64,000 nucleotides of DNA from Candidatus Gastranaerophilales bacterium (lineage in GTDB: Bacteria > Cyanobacteriota > Vampirovibrionia > Gastranaerophilales > Gastranaerophilaceae), in NCBI GenBank assembly GCA_944325005.1, contig CALUYO010000005.1, positions 62,001 through 126,000 on the forward strand, in the 5' to 3' direction. Of the stretch, positions 53,310 through 61,325 are shown in pieces. Position numbers and translations under genes: made by a program. Below the pieces are notes generated by a model. The model searched no databases, was not told where the DNA came from, and was given only the letters and a program-made list of their open reading frames with translations. Every line of letters starts with the position of its first letter. The stretch's first letter is position 1.

Positions 53310-54479
53310 ATGAAAGTATCAGAACGTTTAGAACAAATTCCGCCTTATTTATTTGCAGAAATTGACAGAAAAATTGCAGAAGCTAAGGCTAAAGGTATAG
53401 ATATTATAAGTCTGGGTATCGGCGATCCTGATACACCTACGCTTGCTCCTATAGTTGAAGAAATGCACAAGGCAATTGATAATCCTAAGAATCATGATTA
53501 TCCTCCATATAACGGAACTGAAAAGTTTAGAAAAGGTGCATGCGAATGGATGAAAAAACGCTTTGGTGTTGAACTTGATCCGGATAAAGAAATGCTTGCT
53601 AATATTGGTTCTAAAGAAGCTATTGCGCATGTTTTCTTTGCTTTTGTAGATAAAGGTGACTATACGCTTGTTCCCGACCCAGGTTATCCTGTTTATCACA
53701 ACGCAACAATATTTGCAGGCGGAACTCCTTATGAGATGCCGTTATTAGAAGAAAACGGATATCTCCCTGATTTTGATAAAATTCCTGAAGATATTGCAAA
53801 AAAATCAAAGATTATGTTTTTGAATTATCCTAACAACCCAACAGGTGCTGTTGCGGATTTGGACTTTTTTAAAAAAGCTGTTGATTTTTGTAAAAAGTAC
53901 GATATTTTGTTATGTTCTGATATGGCTTATTCAGAAATGACATATGACGGCTATAAAGCTCCTTCTGTTTTACAGGTTGAAGGAGCAAAAGATGTGGCTA
54001 TTGAATTTTACTCTCATTCAAAATCCTATAATATGACAGGCTGGAGGGTCGGGTTCGTCTGCGGTAATGCAGATGCTGTCAAAGCGTTAGGTACAATTAA
54101 AAATAACATTGATTCCGGAACTTTTAAAGCAATTCAGGATGCAGCAACTGCGGCTTTTAATGTTGATACAAAATATATAGAAGATTTAAACAAAATGTAT
54201 CAGGAACGTAGAGATGCTGCAGAAGAAGGGTTTAGAGAGCTAGGCTGGAATGTTAAACCTTCTAAAGCAACTTTCTATCTGTGGCTTCCCGTACCTAAAG
54301 GGATGACTTCTGAAGAATTTGTAACGGTTATGCTTGAAAAAGCACATGTTGTTGTTCCTCCAGGAAACGGCTACGGGAAATACGGTGAAGGATACTTCCG
54401 TGTTGCACTTACAAAAGATGTTGTTACTATAAAAGAATGTATCAGACGTATGAAGGAAGCCGGAATTAGATACGCTTAA
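53310..54479 (+). CDS. dapL: LL-diaminopimelate aminotransferase-type class I aminotransferase
   Basis: DapL converts tetrahydrodipicolinate directly to LL-diaminopimelate in lysine and peptidoglycan synthesis, the route used by Cyanobacteria, chlamydiae and plants. The 389-aa protein has SLGIGDPDTPTLAPIVEEMH, NHDYPPYNGTEKFRKGACEW, SKEAIAHVFFAFVDKGD, NYPNNPTGAVAD and the PLP lysine in SKSYNMTGWRVGFVCGN. These match the shorter DapL branch. A general aspartate aminotransferase cannot be fully ruled out. GAAGGAG precedes the ATG. It ends just before the convergent prepilin gene 6. Confidence 0.85.
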   Translation: MKVSERLEQIPPYLFAEIDRKIAEAKAKGIDIISLGIGDPDTPTLAPIVEEMHKAIDNPKNHDYPPYNGTEKFRKGACEWMKKRFGVELDPDKEMLANIGSKEAIAHVFFAFVDKGDYTLVPDPGYPVYHNATIFAGGTPYEMPLLEENGYLPDFDKIPEDIAKKSKIMFLNYPNNPTGAVADLDFFKKAVDFCKKYDILLCSDMAYSEMTYDGYKAPSVLQVEGAKDVAIEFYSHSKSYNMTGWRVGFVCGNADAVKALGTIKNNIDSGTFKAIQDAATAAFNVDTKYIEDLNKMYQERRDAAEEGFRELGWNVKPSKATFYLWLPVPKGMTSEEFVTVMLEKAHVVVPPGNGYGKYGEGYFRVALTKDVVTIKECIRRMKEAGIRYA

Positions 54480-54510
54480 CTTATTAATGATTTATAATAG
54501 GTAATGTGGA

Positions 54511-55274
54511 TTACTTGCAGCTGGATTTACCGTTCCAATCGAGTTCATTGGGGCAGTGCAGGTAGTCCATATTTTCTTTAAATACTACCCATGCTGTACA
54601 ATACCAGCCCTCTCCTGTTTTGGGATTGCAGTACTGCCAGCCGGATGTTTTTGGGCTCATGCCTGTCCCGATAGGTAGAATTTTATCATTACCATATATC
54701 ACAAAATAGAATATATCTCTACCTAATGTATTTGGACCGTTGTTACCATTTAGGTCTACTGTATACGAGAAACATATATCAGTACTTGATGAACATAGTG
54801 GGTCTGTTATGTGTATAGCGACGGCTGTGCCATCACCTTGTCTGAAATTGTAATAAATTTCGTCAGAAAAATTTTCCGTTCTATCGTTACCTTTCAAATC
54901 TTTAAATCGGCCTTTATCCCCCGGTGCACAATTGTTATTGGCTGTAAGGCCGCAATCTTCGGTGATTTTTAGCTGTTTTTTCAAGTTATTTCCGACTAAA
55001 GTCAGTCCGGTGCTATCATCAGTAATACCCCAGTTTAAAATGGGGCCGTTTTCATTAACTGCCATTAAGTATGCATTTGATAGTGTCTGATAATGCTTTT
55101 TTAATTTGACTACAGTTTCTTTTTCTCTATGATTAGCAATTAACGACGGCATAGTCATCGCAGCCACTACCCCAATAATCCCGAGCGTAATTAAAACTTC
55201 TGCTAGCGTGAATCCATTAGAACCGCTTATGTTTCGCGGGGGGGGGGCAGTCTCAAAGCATCTCTATTAAACAT
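54511..55274 (-). CDS. prepilin-like gene 6, phase-variable, out of frame in this sequence
   Basis: A type IV pilin-like protein. The core frame encodes SNGFTLAEVLITLGIIGVVA then MPSLIANHREKETVVKLKKH, a cysteine-rich domain and the end KENMDYLHCPNELDWNGKSS, like genes 4 and 5. The core has no start of its own. The ribosome-binding site AGGAG precedes ATG 55274 (leader MFNRDALRLPPP, almost the same DNA as gene 2), which after ten C reads RET and stops. The span is 764 bases, so one more C gives a leader of 21 residues directly before the FTLAE site and an open 254-residue protein. This is the cleanest example of the switch. Confidence 0.88.
55238..55247. repeat. homopolymer run of 10 G (C10 coding) in prepilin gene 6
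   Basis: Ten G, 27 bases inside the ATG at 55274. With ten C the frame ends PPPRET then TAA; with eleven it continues PPPPRNISGSNG into FTLAEVL. Confidence 0.9.
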
Positions 55275-55311
55275 TTTTCATTCTCCTATTTTTTTTTCTT
55301 TATTTTTTTTT

Positions 55312-55340
55312 ATTATTTACTGTTATTGGAAATTTGTCAA
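55312..55340 (-). promoter_or_regulatory. promoter of prepilin gene 6
   Basis: TTGACA, 17-base spacer ending ACAGTA, AATAAT on the minus strand. A long A-rich leader then leads to AGGAG and the ATG. Confidence 0.8.
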
Positions 55341-55376
55341 TATTGATAAATAATATATTTAGATGAGTTAATATCC

Positions 55377-55405
55377 TTGTATACATAGTTACTGCGTGGT
55401 ATAAT
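55377..55405 (+). promoter_or_regulatory. leaderless promoter of the 1171-aa gene
   Basis: TTGTAT, 17 bases, TATAAT, six T, then ATG 55412. No ribosome-binding site is present. Confidence 0.65.
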
Positions 55406-55411
55406 TTTTTT

Positions 55412-58400
55412 ATGGAATGTCCAAAATGCGGTTTAGAAATTGATGATAAAGCAATGGTTTGCCCTAATTGTAAAAAGGTGCTTAAGCTTGCCTGCCCTAT
55501 TTGCAAAACTATTAATGAAAGCAACACTTGCAGAAAGTGCGGCTATGTAATTATTACCAAGTGCCATAACTGTGGAAAAATAAATCAGACATTTTCAAAA
55601 AAATGTAAAAAATGTGGTTTTGATACAGAAAAAAGCGTCATAATGAATGAATCTAATACGGATGATTTTGTTATGTTGACTATTGATTTCCCGAATATGG
55701 ACGAAATGAAAAATTATCTTGGTTCTGCCAAGCTTTTGAACAAGTTTAAAATTAATCTAGATAATCTTATCAAGGAATATACAAAATCTGTTGGTTTACG
55801 CCGTCAGCTGATAGGCAAAACATATGTTATAAGATGCGATAAAGATTATACATTCAACAGCTCTGCATCTACTGCATTAAAAACCGCAATAGATCTTTTA
55901 AATCTTATTACTGCTATGAACTGTAAACTTACTCAGAAAAAAAATGCTACTGTTAGATGCAATATGTTTCTTTTGAAACGAAATATTGAGGATGATCCTA
56001 ATAATATTGATTCCGGTTACAATATCAGCCTTTTAAATCAGAATGCTAAAAATCGTGATGATAAAATTTTAAATACTTTTCAGGTATTAACTGATGATAA
56101 TGTAAGTGATGCTATAGGCTCTGACTATAAAATTTCTCCTCTTAACTCTGTAATGGTAAATGATCAAATGGTGATGTTTTATGAGGTAGACTTAAGAGAA
56201 CATGTAAAAATTGAATATCCTGAAGAGGAAGAAGATAAGGAAATTGAAATTCCAAACTTTGTTCAAAATATGCTTATAGAGCAGGATAAACTGGACGGTG
56301 AAGCTTTAAACAATCTCGATTCACCGGGGGATCCTGATGCTATTTATGATATAGAAACAATTAACTTTGAACAGATAAATGCTGAATTTATTAGAACAGA
56401 GAATATTGATGTGCTTTATCATATTCTTAATAAATTTCAAACAGTTCCCAAAGGAATTGTTGCTATAAAAACTGCTGAAATGTATAAACCCTATACTTTA
56501 AAAGTTTTGAATGCTGCTGCAGAAACAGGTAAATTTAATAATATTATATCTATTACCTGTTATGATGAGATGAAATATTCTCCGTATTCATTTTTTAGAG
56601 ATTTAGTTTCTGCTATTTTTGAATATACTGTTTCTCAGAAACTATTTTTTCAGAATGATTTTTCTATGTTTGCATCTGTTGATCCTGACGGATTGATAAA
56701 AGATTTGATAACTTTGCAAAAACGTGATGGCAATAATACCGAAGATACACGTTATGTATATTTTGATATATTTCTTACTTTACTTCAAATTATACCTAAA
56801 ACGTTAATTTTTATAGAAGATTTTGATAAAATTGATGCAAGCTCCTATGATGTTTTAAAATATCTTTTCGAGGCTTTTGAACAGCTTGATATAAGCGTTT
56901 TAATTTCTTATGATAAGGATTTCTCGCTGCACAGAGATTGCCACTTCTTACTCAGCAAACCTTATTATACTGAAATATCTCTTAAGCCGACTTCTTTTGA
57001 AAAACTAATTGAAGAAAATAAAATTTATTACCGTAATATTTTACACAATTTTTATTTTCAGAGAGTTGCAAAATATGCCTGCGGCAGTAGTTTATTCATT
57101 GATATTGCAATTCAATATTTGATAGAATCGGGAGTTTATGCTGCAGATGATGACAGTATTGAAATGATAAATCCTAAAACTATAATTATTCCGTCAAGTT
57201 TGGATAAACTTGTAGCAAGAAGATTTAATCTTCTTCAGGATGATGCTGATGCTATGAAGTTTTTGACATCAATTATTCTTCTGGGGACACGTATTGATAT
57301 GGGGACAATTGACAGTCTTGAATATGAACATAAAGATGAAATTATTGAAAAACTTTCCAATATGGGTTTTCTATATCAATATAATAACTGTATTTATTTC
57401 CCGAACTATAATCTTTTGAGAGATAATCTCTTAACTACAATAAGCAAAATTTATCTGGAAGAAGTTGCTAAAGATTTGTTTGAAAAAGTGTTTAATGATG
57501 ATATGCCCAGTCCGGTAAAAGCTTATTTATACGGACTTTTGGGTGATGAAAACAATGAACGCATACAATGGGAGCAGCTTGCTGATATAAACCTTTCACT
57601 CGGAGATTTTAGTTCATACCTGAATTGTACAAATAAAATTCTGGAGCTTCTGGACAAAAATGATGATCCGGAGCAGGCTGAAAGCATTGCGCATTATAAA
57701 ACGCATTTGTATGAGGATATTTCTAATAATCTGTATGATTATATTCCGGATAAAACTTCGGATATAGCCGCGACTACATTAAAAAATCTTGAAAAAACAA
57801 CTGATGTCGACAGAATAATTCTTTTATGCAATAAAATGATTAACGGTTCTCTGGCCGCCGGAAACTACAATCATGCTCTTGAATTGACGCATAAAGTTTT
57901 ATCATTACTCCCGCCTTCTTCATTGAATCCGTCTGATCCGAATTTTAACAGCTATTTCTTTTTAATGTCTGTTATACATATTCAAATACTTTTTAATATC
58001 GGAGCACTGGCTGATTGTCTTGATGTTGGATATAAGGTTTTGAATATCATAAACAGTCAATCTATTGTGTCTTTGAAACCTGATTATATGTCAGAGGATG
58101 ATTTTCAGTCATTAATTGTCGACTCTGCCGGGTATGTAGCCCTTGCGAACGTGCTCTTGCTTCTGGGAAATGTTCAGGAATTTTTGAAAATTTTGAGAGG
58201 AGATTTAAACTGTATTCCGCAGTCTTATGATTTGTTTGTTGCTCTGCAAAATCTTATACATGGTCAGAAAATTGCCGGAGTTTCTCAAAATATTTCTGAT
58301 AATGACCGTTTTGGCGGGGTAATTCTGAATATTATTAATGCTTTTCATAATTTTTCAGGTGATTATACGCAATTTGCAGAAGATATATACAGGGCTAAGG

Positions 58401-58927
58401 TTATTGCAAAACAAAACAGGCTTCATCAGCCAGAACTTTTTGCGGACTTAATGATCGGTTATGCATATATGCAATTAGGTTCATATAAAAAAGCAGAATC
58501 TATTATATATAAAATTATTAAAGCAACAAATAATAATGGTATGACTACTCTTTTATATGTTGCATGGTATGTTATGAGTGAACTTCATTTGAAGCAGAAT
58601 AAATATGATGTTGCTTTTGGCATTATAAATAATTCTCTTATTCAGCTGGAAAAAAATAATACTACAAGTGAATACCTGTTAATGCTCTTTAAGTATAACA
58701 TGTATAAGGTTATGATGTTTAAAAAGCAATATGAAAAGGCTGAAATTTGTATAAGCCATGCCAGATATGTTGCGGAAAAATACGGAATTAATTTTGTGTT
58801 TGATACTGACGCAAACCATTATATTGCAGTAGAGGAAGATGAGGTAACTCTTGAGGAGGCCGGAATTTTATTAGATGCAGCGCCTTCTCAACAGAATGAT
58901 GTTAATTCAGGAAGCGAGGGAGTATGA
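55412..58927 (+). CDS. large zinc-ribbon / degenerate ATPase / TPR protein, 1171 aa
   Basis: The N-terminus has a string of zinc ribbons (CPKCG, CPNCKK, CPICK, CRKCG, CHNCG, CKKCG within the first 75 residues). A region of about 150 residues follows that could be a degenerate cyclase-like domain, then an acidic linker. Residues about 330-700 resemble a STAND/AAA ATPase: a Walker B-like LIFIEDFDKIDASS is clear, but the expected P-loop segment (KGIVAIKTAEMYKPYT) lacks GK-S/T, so ATP binding may be lost. The C-terminal 450 residues are TPR-like helices. The order recalls soluble adenylate-cyclase and STAND signalling proteins. It overlaps glgA by four bases, suggesting a role tied to glycogen. 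The ATG is leaderless. Confidence 0.65.
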   Translation: MECPKCGLEIDDKAMVCPNCKKVLKLACPICKTINESNTCRKCGYVIITKCHNCGKINQTFSKKCKKCGFDTEKSVIMNESNTDDFVMLTIDFPNMDEMKNYLGSAKLLNKFKINLDNLIKEYTKSVGLRRQLIGKTYVIRCDKDYTFNSSASTALKTAIDLLNLITAMNCKLTQKKNATVRCNMFLLKRNIEDDPNNIDSGYNISLLNQNAKNRDDKILNTFQVLTDDNVSDAIGSDYKISPLNSVMVNDQMVMFYEVDLREHVKIEYPEEEEDKEIEIPNFVQNMLIEQDKLDGEALNNLDSPGDPDAIYDIETINFEQINAEFIRTENIDVLYHILNKFQTVPKGIVAIKTAEMYKPYTLKVLNAAAETGKFNNIISITCYDEMKYSPYSFFRDLVSAIFEYTVSQKLFFQNDFSMFASVDPDGLIKDLITLQKRDGNNTEDTRYVYFDIFLTLLQIIPKTLIFIEDFDKIDASSYDVLKYLFEAFEQLDISVLISYDKDFSLHRDCHFLLSKPYYTEISLKPTSFEKLIEENKIYYRNILHNFYFQRVAKYACGSSLFIDIAIQYLIESGVYAADDDSIEMINPKTIIIPSSLDKLVARRFNLLQDDADAMKFLTSIILLGTRIDMGTIDSLEYEHKDEIIEKLSNMGFLYQYNNCIYFPNYNLLRDNLLTTISKIYLEEVAKDLFEKVFNDDMPSPVKAYLYGLLGDENNERIQWEQLADINLSLGDFSSYLNCTNKILELLDKNDDPEQAESIAHYKTHLYEDISNNLYDYIPDKTSDIAATTLKNLEKTTDVDRIILLCNKMINGSLAAGNYNHALELTHKVLSLLPPSSLNPSDPNFNSYFFLMSVIHIQILFNIGALADCLDVGYKVLNIINSQSIVSLKPDYMSEDDFQSLIVDSAGYVALANVLLLLGNVQEFLKILRGDLNCIPQSYDLFVALQNLIHGQKIAGVSQNISDNDRFGGVILNIINAFHNFSGDYTQFAEDIYRAKVIAKQNRLHQPELFADLMIGYAYMQLGSYKKAESIIYKIIKATNNNGMTTLLYVAWYVMSELHLKQNKYDVAFGIINNSLIQLEKNNTTSEYLLMLFKYNMYKVMMFKKQYEKAEICISHARYVAEKYGINFVFDTDANHYIAVEEDEVTLEEAGILLDAAPSQQNDVNSGSEGV

Positions 58928-60369
58928 AAATTTTATTTGCTGCGGCAGAAGTTGCACCTTTTTCAAAAGCAGGGGGACTTGCAGATGTGGTCGGGAGTTT
59001 ACCCAAATATATTGAAAACGATGCTGAAATTGCAATTTTTACACCGTTGCATGGTTTAATTGACGTTAATAAATGGGGGATAAAAGAACTTGAAAACTCA
59101 TCTCTCTGGCTGACATTTAACGGTATGGGACATAAATTCAGATTGTTTATGTGTAAACTGCCAGGGACTGATATTAATGTATTTTTTGTTCATAATGACT
59201 GGTATTTTTCCTGTTTCAAAGATGTTTATCCTAAATGGCTTGACCCCAAATATGAGCATGAAAGATATATTGCCTTTTCCCTTGCAACAATGGAATATGC
59301 AAAATTATTGAATTTCAGAGCAGATATTATTCATGCAAATGACTGGCATACCGCAATGATTCCTGTTTATCTTCACAGTAATTACAGATTTGACGATTAC
59401 TGGAAAAATACAAAATGTGTATTTGAAATCCATAATTTGGCATATCAGGGTGTATGGTTTGAAGATGTTCTTGATTTTGCGAATATGCGTAAAGATATTG
59501 TATACAATGAATGGGGTGTTGAGCACTACGGCAAAGTTAACTGGATGAAAGGTGCTATAAATTATTCTGATAAAGTTATAGCAGTTTCTCCGACTTATGC
59601 AAAAGAAATTCTTACCGGCGAGTACGGTGAGGGGATGGATTACACACTCCGTATGAATCAGGGAAAACTTGTCGGAATATTGAATGGAATTGATTATGAT
59701 ATTTTTAATCCTAAAACGGATAAAAATATCGTAAAACGATATGATGTTAAATCCGTGAAGTATAAAGAAGAGAATAAGAAAAAAGTATGTGAAGAATTCG
59801 GGCTGACATACAATCCTGACAGACCTATGTTTGCAATGGTTTCTCGACTTGTCGGACAAAAAGGTATTGATTTAATCCGCCAGTGTGAGCGTGAATTAAA
59901 GAGTTTAAATGCTGATTTTATCTTTTTGGGAAGCGGAGAAAAAGATTATGAAAATCTTTTAATTTGGCTTTCAAATAATTCATCAAATATTAGAGCATAT
60001 ATCGGTTACAGAGGAGATCTTGCTAATCAAATTTATGCAGGTTGTGATTTTTATTTAATGCCTTCTAAATTTGAACCTTGCGGATTAAGCCAGTTAATAG
60101 CTATGCGTTATGGTTCACTGCCCGTTGTAAGAGCAACGGGCGGGCTTGAAGATACTGTTACCGGTTATCCCTTGAATGATTCTACAGGATTTAAATTCTG
60201 GGGATATTCCGGCTGGGATATGATGCAGGCAATTTATTGTTCGTTAAGTGTTTATCAGGATAAATATACATTTAATGCTATGAGAAAATCTGCTATGGAA
60301 GCTGATTTTTCCTGGGGAAGAAGTTCTGCGGTGTACCTGAATATGTATAAAGAATTGACCAGTATGTAG
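58924..60369 (+). CDS. glgA: glycogen synthase (ADP-glucose type, GT5)
   Basis: GlgA extends alpha-1,4-glucan from ADP-glucose. The N-terminal lobe starts MKILFAAAEVAPFSKAGGLA with the KxGGL sugar-nucleotide motif, HANDWHTAMIPVYL follows, and the C-terminal lobe has RLVGQKGIDLIRQCE and MPSKFEPCGLSQLIAMRYGS with the catalytic E-x7-E. At 481 aa the length is standard. The ATG overlaps the stop of the 1171-aa gene, so the two are translationally coupled. With the GH13 enzyme and pgi it supports storage glucan metabolism. Confidence 0.95.
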   Translation: MKILFAAAEVAPFSKAGGLADVVGSLPKYIENDAEIAIFTPLHGLIDVNKWGIKELENSSLWLTFNGMGHKFRLFMCKLPGTDINVFFVHNDWYFSCFKDVYPKWLDPKYEHERYIAFSLATMEYAKLLNFRADIIHANDWHTAMIPVYLHSNYRFDDYWKNTKCVFEIHNLAYQGVWFEDVLDFANMRKDIVYNEWGVEHYGKVNWMKGAINYSDKVIAVSPTYAKEILTGEYGEGMDYTLRMNQGKLVGILNGIDYDIFNPKTDKNIVKRYDVKSVKYKEENKKKVCEEFGLTYNPDRPMFAMVSRLVGQKGIDLIRQCERELKSLNADFIFLGSGEKDYENLLIWLSNNSSNIRAYIGYRGDLANQIYAGCDFYLMPSKFEPCGLSQLIAMRYGSLPVVRATGGLEDTVTGYPLNDSTGFKFWGYSGWDMMQAIYCSLSVYQDKYTFNAMRKSAMEADFSWGRSSAVYLNMYKELTSM

Positions 60370-60415
60370 CATAGTAAATTTGCCATCACTTGTATTTTAT
60401 GGGCATAATATTACT

Positions 60416-61312
60416 ATGGAAAATAATTTGAGAAAAGAATACATCAAATTACACATTTCTGTATTACTTGCGGGATTAACTGGTATTCTCGGGAAGCTTA
60501 TTACCATAAATGCCTTATTTCTTGTGTGGTATAGAATGGCTATGGCTTTTATGGTATTCTATCTTATTTTATTTTTCATACACAAACTCCCAAAAGATAA
60601 TCTCAAAGATATAGTGAAAATAAGCGGGTTAGGGATGCTTTTGACTCTTCATTTCTTATTCTTTTTTGCAAGTATAAAGTTTGCGAATGTTGCGGTTGGC
60701 GTAGTTTGTTATTCTCTTGAAGGCTTTTTCACTGCAATCTTTGAACCGCTGATTTTGAAAAAGCCTTTCAGCCGCAATAATCTATTATGCAGTCTTATCG
60801 CAGTGGGCGGTATAAGCTTAATTTTTCATATTGATCCTCTTTTCCGTACTGGCATACTTCTCGGGATTATATCAGCGGCATTAATTGCTCTTTATACAGT
60901 ATTAAATAAGATCATTGGAGAAAATAAAAGTTCAAAAAATATGCTTTTTTATGAGCTTTTCGGTGGCTCTATTCTCCTTTCAGCAGTTGTTTTTCTATGT
61001 GTTTGTTCCGGTATTATGAGTTTTGAAATTCCGTCTTTAATGAATTTTTCCTATCTTTTTATACTGGCTTTTTTCTGTACAATTTGTCTTTATATTTTGC
61101 AGATACATATTCTTCGAACGCTTTCTGCCTTTACGGTAAGTTTATACGGTAATTTTGAACCTATCTATGGAATACTCCTTGCTATAATTTTTCTCGGAGA
61201 GGGGCATGAGTTAAGTCTTTCGTTTTACACAGGTATGTGCTTAATTCTGCTGTCTGTATTTCTGCAGTCTCTGCAAGGGAGAAATGTCTTAATCAAAAAA
61301 GATGCTAATTAG
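60416..61312 (+). CDS. EamA (DMT)-family transporter
   Basis: A ten-helix membrane protein with two EamA repeats: the first around residues 10-135 (NALFLVWYRMAMAFMVFYLI, FASIKFANVAVGVVCYSLEG) and the second around 150-290 (GILLGIISAALIALYTVLNK, SAFTVSLYGNFEPIYGILLA). These export or import small metabolites or amino acids; the substrate is unknown. I start at ATG 60416, which is six bases after CATAAT (leaderless type). The frame from 60380 would include the promoter. Its last codons (KKDAN) are part of a palindromic terminator shared with the convergent gene. Confidence 0.88.
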   Translation: MENNLRKEYIKLHISVLLAGLTGILGKLITINALFLVWYRMAMAFMVFYLILFFIHKLPKDNLKDIVKISGLGMLLTLHFLFFFASIKFANVAVGVVCYSLEGFFTAIFEPLILKKPFSRNNLLCSLIAVGGISLIFHIDPLFRTGILLGIISAALIALYTVLNKIIGENKSSKNMLFYELFGGSILLSAVVFLCVCSGIMSFEIPSLMNFSYLFILAFFCTICLYILQIHILRTLSAFTVSLYGNFEPIYGILLAIIFLGEGHELSLSFYTGMCLILLSVFLQSLQGRNVLIKKDAN

Positions 61313-61325
61313 CATCTTTTTTTGA
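61293..61325. terminator. bidirectional terminator lying inside the 3' ends of two convergent genes
   Basis: TCAAAAAAGATGCTAA / TTAGCATCTTTTTTTGA is a near-perfect palindrome (one extra T). It holds the stop codons of both the EamA gene and the minus-strand gene at 61305. Both proteins end KKDAN because they read the same palindrome. Confidence 0.75.
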
